In this document: piece after piece, positions 10,673 through 22,445 of the stretch
How the letters are laid out: every line of letters begins with the position of its first letter
How positions within the stretch are numbered: the stretch's first letter is position 1
NCBI GenBank assembly: GCA_034440615.1
Contig: JAOTOM010004867.1
Span: 434,001 to 498,000, forward strand
DNA length: 64,000 bases
Source: Ashinkailepas kermadecensis
Lineage: Eukaryota > Arthropoda > Thecostraca > Neolepadidae
Reading direction: 5' to 3'
Notes under the pieces: generated by a model
Database searches by the model: none
The model's input: the letters and a program-made list of their open reading frames with translations, nothing else
Told to the model about the DNA's origin: nothing
Program-made: the position numbers and the translations under genes

Positions 10673-10834
10673 TCTGCTGTGGTGTGTGCGATTGGGAGCC
10701 GTCGGCATAAATGATGTTATAATTTGGGTATTGTGTTGTGAGTTATCGAAATAATTCCTGTTTGTATGCTTGTGTAGGTGTGCTTTGGCTTGTCTATTAG
10801 AAAGTGTGTTGTGGGTGTTTTGTGTTTTCACCAT
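10673..10834 (-). pseudogene. RNase H N-terminal fragment upstream of the array
   Basis: In one minus-strand frame the sequence next to the array reads YNIIYADGSQSHTPQQTGTA, where YADGS corresponds to the first RNase H carboxylate motif (usually YTDGS). The array follows within about 15 codons. The second motif (AEL) is absent from both sides, so it was presumably lost when the array formed. Confidence 0.6.
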
Positions 10835-10859
10835 GGGCTGGTGGGAGTGGTTGTGAGAT

Positions 10860-11590
10860 GGGAAGAGTGATGTGCAAGTTGTTTGCGTGTAGGTGTATTC
10901 AGCATCCTATTGTTGTCTTGAGTGGTGGTGCTTTGATGAGTAGGTGTTTGTGTCTAGTGCGTATTTTGAGTGTCTGAGTACATGGGTGTTGTCCAATCAG
11001 TCGTATTTTGTAGTGGTACCTAAGAATTGCTTCTGTTCGTCTGTGCTGTAAATGTTGTAGGTGATAAGATAAGTTTAGGCAGATGTAAATGTGAAGTACG
11101 TTTGTTGGTGATGTCATGTATGCTCCTGTGGCAATTCTGAGACATTGATTTTGAACTTTGTCGAGAACATTTAGAGACTTGACGGAGCAGCATTTTCTAA
11201 AAGTGGGGATTCGTATTCCATAGGTGGGCGAAAAATTGATTTGTATAGTGTGACGAGTGTATTTCTGCTAGATCCCCAAAATCTGCCGGATATTGCTCGT
11301 AGAAGATTTACTCTTTTTGATACGCGTTTCTGGACGTGTGGCTGAAAGGTAAGTAGGGTGTAATGAAATGCCTACAAATTTTGCCGTGATAACAAAAGGT
11401 AGGGGCGTGTTGTCTAATTTGAGTTGTTCTAGGCTTGTGTGGAGCTTGTAGCCGAAAATAATGCATTTGGATTTGTGTGGTGCAATGTGTAGATTCAGTA
11501 ATAATAGTTTGTTGTGTAGTTCCGTAAGTGCGAGTTGTGATGTTGCTAGTGCGTAAGTTGGTGTTTTGTGGCATGTCCAAAGTACAATGC
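10860..11590 (-). pseudogene. Decayed LINE reverse transcriptase (motif C and thumb)
   Basis: Frame-hopping translation of the minus strand gives CADCIVLWTCHKT at about 11585-11547, then ALTELHNKLLLLNLHIAP, HKSKCIIFGYKLHTSLEQL and VGISLHPTYLSA further down, with ILRYHYKIRLIGQHPC near 11020-10970. These correspond to the YADD box, the following helix and the thumb of Jockey-type RT. The catalytic YADD is altered at three of its positions as read here and frames change several times, so the enzyme is inactive. Confidence 0.65.
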
Positions 11591-11599
11591 AGTCTGCGC

Positions 11600-12471
11600 A
11601 GTGTAATTTTGACCGAAACGTTAACTGAAATCGTGCTTAGACCGAAAATGAAAAGAAGACAGCTAAGACCCGAAACTGGCATTGAACCAGTGGTTAGGAA
11701 TTTAATGTCTGCGGTGTGGTGCCCAATTTTGATTTGAAGTTATTCCTTCATAGTTGGGTGGTTTTTGTACTCCTGTGACTTTTCCGCGTAATATATACTC
11801 TGCTGTGCTATGCAGCTAGTTGTGTATTGTCACGCTGGGAAATCTTGGTAAAATAGATGCCCAAGCTCACTCGTCTCTCTCATGGTACACGACACTCACT
11901 GGCGTACCACTTCTCTGAACTGGGAGGCCATACGTCTATATCGAATGCCTGAAACAGGTCACACCGACAACGGCTGATGAGACGCCGTTCTGGCTCCTTC
12001 ACCAGGGCTGTTGTTCACCCGGCGCCTCAATGGCGCGAGTTGAGGTGTGGCACTCCCTACGCTCTCGGACCTCCTCGACAAACGGTTCGCGCCAATTACC
12101 GGTGGAAATTATGCAGATTGGTCTGGTTACGCGACACCGCACGAGTAACACCGGATTGCCGCGTGCCGCGTCTACTGGGCTATTCGCTCCGCGGTAATTA
12201 GGGCACGTGAATGTGAATAGAGCATTTAGGATAGCGGTTTTGGGATACGCAGGAGCTGGCTGGAGACGAATCGCAAGCAGCCGCCTTGGTAAGCTATGAT
12301 CGAGCACCGAAATCGGCCTCGAATGATAGCAGCGCGCATTGTCCTCATATAACAAAATCGCCTGCGCATTGCTCGCAGAAGGTCCGGGTCCCGCATCAGC
12401 CTATGTGAGTGAGTTGAGCGCCCGTTCAAATGTAATGGCATAATAACATAACGATTTGCGTAGCAGGAGCT
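11600..12471. other. Non-coding; one tRNA T-arm-like hairpin
   Basis: On the minus strand near 11690-11660 the sequence ACTGGTTCAATGCCAGT makes a perfect 5-bp stem with a 7-base TTCAATG loop, like a tRNA T-arm. I could not fold the rest of a tRNA around it. The remainder holds only short frames with no domain. Confidence 0.4.
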
Positions 12472-12547
12472 CGCATCAGGGCAAGCGACAGCTTCGCTTG
12501 TTGGAAGGTCACATCAGGGCAAGCGACAGCTTCGCTTGTTGGAAGGA
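12472..12547. repeat. 38-bp direct repeat, 2 copies, each with a hairpin
   Basis: Both copies contain CATCAGGGCAAGCGACAGCT followed by TCGCTTGTTGGAAGG. AAGCGA and TCGCTT pair across a five-base loop in each copy. Confidence 0.85.
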
Positions 12548-12565
12548 TGGTGAAATATCATTTAA

Positions 12566-12673
12566 ATATCGAAAGCCAGTGACTGGGATCGAGAGGTACT
12601 GAGGTGCCACTCTAGGGCAGTGTCGAAAGACAGTGACTGAGATTAGGATACACTGAGGCGCTACTCTAGGATA
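12566..12673. repeat. 54-bp direct repeat, 2 diverged copies
   Basis: Copies begin CGAAAGCCAGTGACTGGGAT (12570) and CGAAAGACAGTGACTGAGAT (12624). Both end near a CTACTCTAGG-like string. Confidence 0.75.
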
Positions 12674-13884
12674 ATCGTCTGTCGGTGCACACTGATCGCT
12701 CCCTGCGCATCTCTTGCCGGTGGAAACCCGTCATTCCGTAATTTCCAAAGTGGATGTCATGTTTGATTCCCACCTCGGGTGAGCGTGGAGAAGATGCAGC
12801 CGCACACATGCGAAGTACGTTCTCCTGCCCCCGACTTTCACAGACCAGCTTTGGCTGCGGCTGGGTTAGGTCGCTGGCTGAGCTGATGTAGTGTTCCGTG
12901 TGTGGTGAGTGTATTGGTGAGACCACGTTGTTCTGGGTTTTCGTCGCGGCTGATGACCTGCTATGCGAGGTCAATATCGGCGTGGCGTCATCCCATGGCT
13001 CACGACTCGCCGGAAAAGGTCTCGGCTGTCTCGGACGATGTCATTGCCCTGACGAAGCGGCGCACTTCACGCTTCAAACTTGAACCAGAGTAGCCTGGTG
13101 TGTCAATGGGCTCAGGGTCTTGGCAACGTAATCTAAGCTAACTAGTACGGTCGTCCCAGCCCATGAATGGAAAACATTCGCAAACAGATGTATTGTAGTC
13201 ACTTCTTCGTGTCACCCGTCGCAATAATTAGCATGTTTTGCAGAAGAAACGACATGTTTCTTGAGTGACAGGATGGTTTTAACCATGCATCTCTGCCCAC
13301 AACGCCAGGGGAGTCTCGATCGTTTGCTATCGTGGATTTTCAGCTCCGCAGGCTGTGCATGAGGTAAACCAGAATTGGAATCACTTGTCTCATATGATAC
13401 TGGACGCAGCTTCGCCGAATTGCACGGGCTGCCTAACACTTGTTTCCATGTGGGAGATAATCTGTACATGACGTTTCTGCAGCGTTCATTACTTTCCATT
13501 CCAGCTGTGTGATGAAGTCTTAGAGACGCCATTCGTACCAAGCTAGGACCATCCTGAAGTCTAGCAGTAATTAAGAAGCAAGTACTCGTAAGCATTCATC
13601 TTACTTTCATTTTATTTACACCTTACAGAAAACGTCATGTCCAGTTAGAACTTGATGTCTGGCTGTGGAAATATATGCATTTATGAAGTATCCCAGACTT
13701 ATAGCCGAGGAAATAAGCCGGTTGCACGATAGTAAAGATGAGAGGTAGAGTGGAGTGAAGCAAGTACAGGAGATATAGATGGAAGGAAGGAAAACAAATA
13801 GCCGCGCTTATCGTATATGCTTTTCTGATTGTTTCCATCTTCAAGACACGCATTGCATGCAATGCAATATATGCAGCATATGCA
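12674..13884. other. Non-coding, nothing recognised
   Basis: Frames up to about 125 codons exist on the minus strand (13212-13595) but show no domain, no splice context and no coding bias I can defend. Confidence 0.4.
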
Positions 13885-14127
<243 letters not shown>

Positions 14128-14630
14128 ATGTATGTAAACTAAAGCTAAGCTAAAGACTAATGGCATTGATCTAGAATAAAGCTGTGCGCCCATAGTTCAA
14201 GTGAACAGGGAAGGGAGAAAGGGGAGAGTGGAATAAAGAGAGAGAGAGAGAGAGAGATGAGAGAACAGAGAGCAGAGAGCAGAGGGAAGATGAGAGAGGA
14301 GAGAGAGAGAGAGAAAAAAGAAAAGAAAAAAGAGCGAGAGTGAGAGCGCGGCCGGAGAAGCAGAAGCAGCAGTAGCGGTCTGGCCGTCCGGCCGCCACAC
14401 TGGTCGGCCCGTGAGTCGGCGGCGGCGCGCGACCACCGCCAGCCGGTGTGGGCCCGCCGTCAGTTGGTGAGCGCCCGCCACTCGGACAACCACGCGGCAG
14501 CGCGCCGCACGTGCTCCGCGCCGCGCCATCGCCGCCAGTGTCGCCGCCAGTGTCGCCGCAGTGCAGAGCGCCAACAGTCATTATACACACAGTGAGTGAG
14601 TGTCAGTGTTCGTCTGGACTACGGTGGAGC
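14128..14630. repeat. GA-rich tract, then GC-rich unique segment
   Basis: 14221-14345 is dominated by GA repeats on the plus strand. From 14350 to 14630 GC content rises abruptly, with runs such as GGCGGCGGCGCGCG. No gene is called. Confidence 0.7.
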
Positions 14631-15180
14631 GGCGCGCCCTCCGTGTCAGGATGTGTGGCCGTGGCTATGTGGAGGCACTCAGGAGCGGCGCGCCCTCCGT
14701 GTCAGGATCTGTGGCCGTGGCTATGTGGAGGCACTCAGGAGCGGCGCGCCCTCCGTGTCAGGATCTGTGGCCGTGGCTATGTGGAGGCACTCAGGAGCGG
14801 CGCGCCCTCCGTGTCAGGATGTGTGGCCGTGGCTATGTGGAGGCACTCAGGAGCGGCGCGCCCTCCGTGTCAGGATCTGTGGCCGTGGCTATGTGGAGGC
14901 ACTCAGGAGCGGCGCGCCCTCCGTGTCAGGATCTGTGGCCGTGGCTATGTGGAGGCACTCAGGAGCGGCGCGCCCTCCGTGTCAGGATCTGTGGCCGTGG
15001 CTATGTGGAGGCACTCAGGAGGCAGCGCCCTCCGTGTCAGGATGACTGGCACGTGGCTATGTGGAGGCACTAGCAGGGGCACAGCCCTGACCGTGTCAGG
15101 ATCTGTGGCCGTGAGGCTAGTGAGGAAGGCACTCAGAAGTGGCACGCCCTCCGTGTCGTGCAGGATGTGTGGGCCGTGGC
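14631..15180. repeat. 56-bp minisatellite, about 8 copies with decayed tail
   Basis: Unit starts are at 14631, 14687, 14743, 14799 and so on, each opening with GGCGCGCCCTCCGTGTCAGG. The unit holds an AscI-like palindrome GGCGCGCC. Copies after 15020 are diverged with insertions. The period is not a multiple of three, yet no frame meets a stop, which produces a spurious 700-codon frame continuing into the next array. Confidence 0.95.
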
Positions 15181-15184
15181 TGTC

Positions 15185-16500
15185 AGCTGTTGCGGTCACC
15201 ACACAGGCCACTCGTGGCGGCAGTGTGGGCGCCAGCGTCGCTGTCAGGCGCGCCTGTCTCCGTGTCAGGATCTGTGGCCGTGGCTCACCACACAGGCCAC
15301 TCGTGGCGGCAGTGGGGCGCCAGCGTCCGTGTCAGACGTGTGCCTCTGGCGGTCACCACACAGGCCACTCGTGGCGGCAGTGTGGGCGCCAGCGTCGCTC
15401 CGTCAGACGTGTGCCTCTGCCGGTCACCACACAGGCCACTCGTGGCGGCAGTGTGGGCGCCAGCGTCGCTCCGTCAGACGTGTGCCTCTGCCGGTCCCAG
15501 TGGCCGTGGCGGCAGTGTGGGCGCCAGCGTCGCCCGTCAGACGGCGCCTCTGCCGGTCAGGCCACTCGTGGCGGCCGTGGCGCCAGCGTGGCCCTCAGAC
15601 GCGTGCGCCCCTCCGTGTCAGGATCTGTACCGTGGCCACTCGTGGAGGCAGTCAGGGCGCCAGCGTCCTCCTGTCAGGACCTGTGGCCGTGGCTATGTGG
15701 CGGCACTCAGCAAGCGCGTGATGCACACCTGTGGTTGTATGGCGGCAGTGTCGGGCGCCAGCGTCGCTTCAGACGTGTGCTTGGCATGACAGGCCACATC
15801 TTGTGGCGGCAGTGTGGGCGCCAGCGTCGCTCCGTCAGACAGTGCGCCTCTGCCGGTCACCACACAGGCCACTCGTGGCGGCAGTGTGGGCGCCAGGACG
15901 TCGCTCTGTCAGACGTGTGCCGCTGCCGGTCACCACACAGGCCACTCGTGGCGGCAGTGTGGGCGCCAGCGTCGCTCCGTCAGACGTGTGCCTCTGCCGG
16001 TCACCACACAGGCCACTCGTGGCGGCAGCGTGGGCGCCAGCGTCGCTCCGTCAGACGTGTGCCTCTGCCGGTCACCACACAGGCCACTCGTGGCGGCAGT
16101 GTGGGCGCCAGCGTCGCTCCGTCAGACGTGTGCCTCTGGCGGTCACCACACAGGCCACTCGTGGCGGCAGTGTGGGCGCCAGCGTCGCTCCGTCAGACGT
16201 GTGCCTCTGCCGGTCACCACACAGGCCACTCGTGGCGGCAGTGTGGGCGCCAGCGTCGCTCCGTCAGACGTGTGCCTCTGCCGGTCACCACACAGGCCAC
16301 TCGTGGCGGCAGTGTGGGCGCCAGCGTCGCTCCGTCAGACGTGTGCCTCTGCCGGTCACCACACAGGCCACTCGTGGCGGCAGTGTGGGCGCCAGCGTCG
16401 CTCCGTCAGACGTGTGCCTCTGGCGGTCACCACACAGGCCACTCGTGGCGGCAGTGTGGGCGCCAGCGTCGCTCCGTCAGACGTGTGCCTCTGGCGGACC
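15185..16500. repeat. 71-bp minisatellite, about 17 copies
   Basis: The unit runs from GTCACCACACAGGCCACTCG through GGCGGCAGTGTGGGCGCCAG to CCGTCAGACGTGTGCCTCTG. Copies between about 15880 and 16495 are nearly identical. The 15480-15830 section is scrambled, mixes in pieces of the neighbouring 56-bp unit (CCGTGTCAGGATCTGT), and shows length changes. Confidence 0.95.
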
Positions 16501-16974
16501 GTGGCCGTGTTTACACTGATGTTCTGAGGCTGCTCGGGAGTAGCACGGGACAGCCCTGAGCTCGGCGTCGGAGCGTCACGATCCCGCCGTGTTCACGGCT
16601 GCCTCGGGCACCCGTGGATGTTGCCCCGTCGTGGCGGCGGTGTGCTTCTCGCCACGTGTCTACCGTGGCTCGTCGCTGGGGACCTCTCTGGAGAGGGCCG
16701 AGTTGTGGTACGTTGACGTGGCCCATCCTCACTGGCCGACTGGCTGAGTATGACTAGGAAGTGAGGAATGTTGGGCCGAGGAAGATGTGCCGACATGTGG
16801 CCTCCCTTCTGGAACTGACGTGCAGCATAGTTCGAGGTAAATAGGGGACATTGGGTGCAGTTTGCAGATTGCATAGTAAGTCGGCCATGAGCCCGGGCAT
16901 GTATCGGCTCTCTCCCTCTCTGATGGATGTCATCAACATCCCGTATCACGGTGTGTTTCGAACCCGCCGTGCAG
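16501..16974. other. Spacer between arrays, nothing recognised
   Basis: Moderately GC-rich and without tandem structure. Short frames on both strands show no domain. Confidence 0.4.
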
Positions 16975-17765
16975 CCAGCAGCTGTCACCCGTGAGCGACC
17001 CCTGCCACAGCTGACTGAGTCACCCGTCAGCGACCCCTGCCACAGCTGACTGAAGCTGTCACCCGTCAGCGACCCCTATCACAGCTGACTGAAGCTGTCA
17101 CCCGCCAGCGACCCCTGCCACAGCAGCCAGCAGCTGTCACCCGTGAGCGACCCCTGCCACAGCTGACTGAAGCTGTCACCCGTCAGCGACCCCTGTCACA
17201 GCTGACTGAAGCTGTCACCCGTCAGCGACCCCTGCCACAGCTGACTGAAGCTGTCACCCGTCAGCGACCCCTGTCACAGCTGACTGAAGCTGTCACCCGT
17301 CAGCGACTCCTGCCACAGCTGACTGAAGCTGTCACCCGTCAGCGACCCCTGCCACAGCTGACTGAAGCTGTCACCCGTGAGCGACCCCTGCCACAGCTGA
17401 CTGAAGCTGTCACCCGTCAGCGACCCCTGTCACAGCTGACTGAAGCTGTCACCCGTCAGCGACCCCTGTCACAGCTGACTGAAGCTGTCACCCGTCAGCG
17501 ACCCCTGTCACAGCTGACTGCAGCTGTCACCCGTCAGCGACTCCTGCCACAGCTGACTGAAGCTGTCACCCGTCAGCGACCCCTGCCATAGCATCCAGCA
17601 GCTGTCACCCGTCAGCGACCCCTGTCACAGCAGCCAGCAGCTGTCACCCGTCAGCGACCCCTGTCACAGCAGCCAGCAGCTGTCACCCGTCAGCGACCCC
17701 TGTCACAGCAGCCAGCAGCTGTCACCCGTCAGCGACCCCTGTCACAGCTGACTGCAGCTGCCGCT
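16975..17765. repeat. 39-bp minisatellite, about 20 copies
   Basis: The unit is GCTGTCACCCGTCAGCGACC plus CCTGTCACAGCTGACTGAA. A second linker version (CAGCAGCCAGCAGCTG) replaces CAGCTGACTGAAGCTG mainly in the last six units and at 17120, so two unit types are partly segregated. Confidence 0.95.
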
Positions 17766-17894
17766 GTCGAAGGACGGCGAGTGGTGGTGGTACATTAGGT
17801 GTCCCTGCGGTTGCACATGTCGAAGCTCCGGCGCGAGCCAAGGTGTCCACTGCAGGCATCGATCGGCCACACTGCCGTCGTGTCAGGCTCCTGC

Positions 17895-18172
17895 TGGCAG
17901 TCCACGCTCTGGGTCCACACTCTGGGTCACACTCTGGGTCCACGCTCTGGGTCCACACTCTGGGTCCACACTCTGGGTCCACGCTCTGGGTCCACGCTCT
18001 GGGTCCACGCTCTGGGTCCACACTCTGGGTCACACTCTGGGTCGACGCTCCGGGTCCACGCTCTGTGTCCACGCTCTGGGTCCACGCTCTGGGTCCACGC
18101 TCTGGGTCCACGCTCTGGGTCCACGCTCTGGGTCTACGATTTGGGTCCACGTTCTGGGTCCACGCTCTGCGC
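17895..18172. repeat. 13-bp (12-bp variant) minisatellite, about 21 copies
   Basis: The unit is GGGTCCACGCTCT, with CACACTCT and one-base-shorter GGGTCACACTCT variants. All frames are open on both strands through the array, giving false ORFs. Confidence 0.95.
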
Positions 18173-18299
18173 CACCATGTGCATGAACGGAATCCCCTAA
18201 CTGCGCCTTTGGGTGGCTTGGATGGCCGGCACATCCGGCAGCTTAGCGGCTACGCTTGCAAGATTCCCGAACTCAGGAGGGTGGTACACTGCGTACTGA

Positions 18300-18545
18300 A
18301 TCCCACATGGCATGGCCAATGTAGAGTCCGCACTGAGTAACCTCATAGCGATCCTCACAACGTGGAGTCCGCACTGAAGAGAGAACCAAAAAAAGAGATG
18401 AAGAGAAACATCACCCAAGGGACTAGTACTCATAGCACTCACAACGTGGAGTCCGCACTGAATCCCACATGGCATGGCCAATGTGGAGTCCGCACTGAGT
18501 AACCTCATAGCGATCCTCACAACGTGGAGTCCGCACTGAGTGACG
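18300..18545. repeat. 162-bp duplication with dispersed GTGGAGTCCGCACTGA modules
   Basis: CCCACATGGCATGGCCAATG occurs at 18302 and 18464 and is followed in both places by GAGTAACCTCATAGCGATCC. The 16-bp module GTGGAGTCCGCACTGA (GTAGAGTCC once) occurs five times in this interval. Confidence 0.85.
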
Positions 18546-19541
18546 TCAAAGTGATCATCACAATGATGGTTCGCTGATCCAAGTGGCTAAGGGAGGGGGG
18601 GGGAGGCTATTCATATTGATGCCTCCCATGATTGTTGGCTCCTAACCGAAATCTGATCGATCGGCCGTTTTCTCTACAGGCCGATACGCTTCGTAGCTGA
18701 TAAGTCCAGCGGAGCAGACGACACTCATTTCTCCATTCATGTTAAAATGCTGTTATCTTGCAGTCTCCTTCTCACCGCCACGTGTTTAGTTTACATCGGC
18801 GGGAGCTCATGGTGACGCAGCGCTCCGGCGTGGGAAGCTCATCAGCATCAATTGCGGCGAGAGCATCATTTGTATTTCCAGGACATCACTAACCATAGCG
18901 TGAGTGGAACGACAGCGGCAATCATCCCGATTTCGATTGTTGATTTGACTGCGCGTATAGATACGCTTGGCTGAGTGCTGGCCCGGCGATCCTGTGCCGC
19001 ACGGTGCTGTGAGAGACGATGTGTTGGCACTGACGCGGTGCAGTCCCAGCTCGGCTGCTCGCCGTAAGCTCACCTTTTAGGGGCGTTGGAAGTGAATGGC
19101 ATCGGGTCCCGTCAGTTTCCATGTCACCCACTGGTTTCCGTACAAATGAAGGCACCCATTGTTTGGACTGCGATAACGATGTGACAACGTGAGCCAGTTG
19201 GCGGTGTACCCGATCTTTGCCTATCTTTGCCCATCGTACCGTCGCCGACCATATCGTATCCGCTACGGATTCGCCTGGCCTACACTACAACCCTCATTTC
19301 AACAACGAACTTGGTCGTACAACTGCTTTTTCTTTTCTCCTGTTTCACATTTATTTTGCGCTACCAACCCAACGCTTGCATTTGTCGCTGCAACGGTTCG
19401 CCGTGTTACCACAGCAGCAGTGTAATTATAGATATCCGGGAGACGCCAGCGTCGTGAAGCCCCAGTAACTAATAAACGAGCCTGCTCAGGTCATCACAGT
19501 TCCGCTGTCCACCAGCGCCGCGGTGCACGTCGGCTCTTGAC
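18546..19541. other. Non-coding, nothing recognised
   Basis: A G13-type run occurs near 18590. Frames of up to 88 codons show no domain. Confidence 0.4.
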
Positions 19542-19690
19542 ACCGGCGCCTCGTCTGTGGACGGCTGATCGGTGGCGGTGTGTGACGTACCGGCGCCTCG
19601 TCTGTGGACGGCTGATCAGTGGCGGTGTGTGACGTACCGTCGCCTCGTCTGTGGACGGCTGATCAGTGGCGTTGTGTGACGTACCGTTCC
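19542..19690. repeat. 47-bp tandem repeat, 3 copies
   Basis: Copies start at 19547, 19594 and 19641 with CGCCTCGTCTGTGGACGGCT and contain GATCAGTGGCG (first copy GATCGGTGGCG). Confidence 0.9.
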
Positions 19691-20562
19691 GTGCTGGAGT
19701 CGGCGGTCGGCCGCACCTCCGGGCAGGTGCGCTATCGCCCACCAGCTGACACGGCAGTCTTTTTGCCGGCTTTGTAATGGAGCTCGCGTGGTGTGCGTCA
19801 CGCCCCGGGAGTATGAGCTTGGGAGGGCGGCAGGCGGGCCGCAGACTGGACCTCCACACGGGCTCTCCGCTCGCGGGAGTTTCGCGGTTGCCGCCGGTGG
19901 GTTATCTTTAGATGGCGGAATTTGCACGGCACTTGGCCGACGGGTCTATGCTCCAGCGCGTGCGGATAGGAAATGGCGTGCCAGTGGTCTGGTTTTGCCG
20001 GAAACGACCGCTCGCACGCTCTCCGTTCTGTGAACAGTCTGGTCTGGACGGAGCTGGTCTGATGTGCCTGGTCTCGAATGCCGGCCTACCTCAGATGATC
20101 AGGAGCTCGTGAAAGGTGACGTGAAGCAACTGCTTCTAATTGTGTGTTCTGTCAGTCACATTGGGTCACGCTGAAACTAACGTGTCTAGTTAACTCCATA
20201 CGATCCCACGTCCGATGTGAAATTGCCTGACATCAAAATTGTTTGGAAGCGGTGCCCTTTCTGATTGGTCATGGTATCTACCACACTAGGTTTGTTGAAT
20301 CGGAGCTGTTGCCATCACCAGCTCATCTTTCCTCACAAAGTCGAACACTTCGGTTAGACAGTGTTGAGGGTTGTACCGCCAGAGACATTTCGACCAGGTA
20401 CAAAGCAGGATGCCACCCCGGCAAGTACATACAACAGCTCGAGCTATACTAACCTCCGTCATCTCTCCATGGATGCCACCCCATCCAACACCACCACATT
20501 GCATCCCATCACGTCCCAGATGCCCATCTGTCAACGTGACGTCACTGCCAACCCACTCGCAT
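19691..20562. other. Non-coding, nothing recognised
   Basis: GC-rich to about 20040, then balanced. Two overlapping plus-strand frames near 19788-20112 have no recognisable domain and no matching splice signals. Confidence 0.35.
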
Positions 20563-21505
20563 CACATGGCATCACATTACGTCCTATCGCATCACATGGC
20601 ATCACATTACGTCATATCGCATCACATGGCATCACATTACGTCCTATCGCATCACTACATCACATTACGTCAAATCACATCAAATAAATTATATTACGTT
20701 ATCTCATGCCATATCGTCTTTGTTTTCCTTTTACGTCCTATCGCATCACATGGCATCACATTACGGCCTATCACATCATCAGATAGCATCACATTACGTC
20801 CTATCACATCACATGCTCATCACATTACGTCCTATCGCATCACATGGCATCACATTACGTCCTATCCATCAATCATCACATGGCATCACATTACGTCCTA
20901 TCGATGGATAATGTCCATTACATAATCGTCCTATCACATCAGATAGCATCACATTACGTCCTATCACATCACATGCCATCACATTACGTCCTATCGCATC
21001 ACATGGCATCACATTACGTCCTATCACATCACATGGCATCCCATCACGTCCTATCGCATCACATGGCATCACATTACGTCCTATCGCATCACATGGCATC
21101 ACATTACGTCCTATCGCATCACATGGCATCATTACGTACTATAACATGGCATCCATCGTCCTATCGCATACATTGCATCACATTACGTCCTATACATACA
21201 TGGATTACATCAGAAGCATTACGTCCTATATACATGCCATCATATTACGTCTATGCATCATGGCATCACATTACGTCCTATCATCACATGGCATCACATT
21301 ACGTCCTATCATCAGATAGCATCACATTACGTCTCATCACATGCCATCATATTACGTCCTATCGCTCATGGCATCCATTATGTCCTATCATCATGGCATC
21401 CATCACGTCCTATCGCATCACATGGCATCACATTACGTCCTATCGCATCACATGGCATCACATTACGTCCTATCACATCGGATAGCATCACATCCTATCA
21501 CATAG
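20563..21505. repeat. 30-bp minisatellite, about 30 imperfect copies
   Basis: The unit is ATCACATGGCATCACATTAC followed by GTCCTATCGC. The middle (20690-20730 and 21120-21420) has many small deletions and an insertion with TTTGTTTTCC. The 30-bp length keeps frames open and creates false 200-codon ORFs. Confidence 0.95.
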
Positions 21506-21884
21506 CATGACATCACACCATAACCTCACATCCCTCGTTCCAACACAGATACCACGATCCCAGCCAGTTCCAACCTGTCCCGTACTATCTCGTCACGCCC
21601 CTTTCCTTTCATCCTCCACTCTAGGCCAGAGACCGCGTCCCGAGGCCATTACGTCCCTCCGAACCCAGATCCCAGGCCGGGGTCCGCAGTCTTAGACTAT
21701 CCCATCCCTTCCACCCCATCCTTGCACCCTCCCGACACGTCGACCCGCAGGCAAGAGTCCACCGTTACCGTCACGGTGGCAGTCGTCACGGTCCGGCCCG
21801 AGCCTCGCCGTCACGCTGTCGCAGTCACGTGATCAGCGATAGCACTCTGGCCCAACGTCACGGGCCGACTGGCTCTGATCGGCC
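21506..21884. other. C-rich spacer
   Basis: A pyrimidine-rich stretch with CCCATCC and CCCGTC strings. No gene or clear tandem repeat. Confidence 0.4.
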
Positions 21885-22072
21885 CGTCACAGTGTCACGT
21901 GCTGACTCTGCTCATCAGCATCAGCCCGTCACACTGCTACGTGCTGACTCTGCTCATCAGCATCAGCCCGTCACACTGTTACGTACTGACTCTGATCATC
22001 AGCATCAGCCCGTCACACTGTTACGTACTGACTCTGATCATCACCATCAGCCCGTCACACTGTTACGTCTGT
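21885..22072. repeat. 42-bp tandem repeat, about 4.5 copies
   Basis: Units at 21924, 21966 and 22008 start GCCCGTCACACTGCTACGTG or the variant with GTTACGTA. They abut the 12-bp array immediately downstream. Confidence 0.9.
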
Positions 22073-22075
22073 TGA

Positions 22076-22445
22076 TCAATCTGACGGCACATCTGCCGGC
22101 TAGTCTGGCTAGTCTGACGGTACGTCTGACGGCTAGTCTGACGGTACGTCTGACGGTACGTCTGACGGCTAGTCTGACGGTACGTCTGACGGTACGTCTG
22201 ACGGCTAGTCTGACGGTACGTCTAACGGCTAGTCTGACGGTACGTCTGACGGCTAGTCTGACGGTACGTCTGACGGCTAGTCTGACGGTACGTCTGACGG
22301 CTAGTCTGACGGTACGTCTGACGGTACGTCTGACGGCTAGTCTGACGGTACGTCTGACGGCTAGTCTGACGGTACGTCTGACGGCTAGTCTGACGGTACG
22401 TCTGACGGCTAGTCTGACGGCCCGTGTGTCGGCATGTCTGTAGGC
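22076..22445. repeat. 12-bp two-variant minisatellite, about 30 copies
   Basis: Two versions, TCTGACGGTACG and TCTGACGGCTAG, alternate with occasional doublets of the first. This makes a dominant 24-bp and occasional 36-bp higher-order unit. Encoded frames (LTVRLTAS-like) are artefacts of the repeat. Confidence 0.95.

Larger units (their letters stand above)
9065..11590 (-). mobile_element. Jockey-type LINE 3' half, with a minisatellite replacing part of RNase H
   Basis: Reading the minus strand from high to low coordinates gives a decayed RT, the start of an RNase H domain, a 60-bp tandem array, the end of RNase H, and the C-terminal tail. The RT box near 11577 reads CADCIVLW where YADDxVLW is expected, followed by TCHKTPTYALATSQLALTEL. 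RNase H resumes at about 9722 with LVTDAKSATHS, then LLWILSHTNMYDNEHTGTEAN and the tail LTRLRIGHKTNNSLVHH. An A-rich stretch to about 8860 is probably 3' UTR. The family is related to the element at 41-46.7 kb by domain order. Confidence 0.8.

Noticed and set aside
9726..10754. 342-codon plus-strand and 302-codon minus-strand frames of 20-residue repeats
   Set aside because: They follow from the 60-bp tandem unit. The minus-strand longer frame is explained by LINE sequence on both sides.
11655..11720. A tRNA gene on the minus strand
   Set aside because: Only the T-arm folds. No matching acceptor or D-arm was found.
14448..16559. 703-codon open frame on the plus strand
   Set aside because: It is made by the 56-bp and 71-bp arrays. 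Both periods rotate the frame, all three frames are open, and no domain is present.
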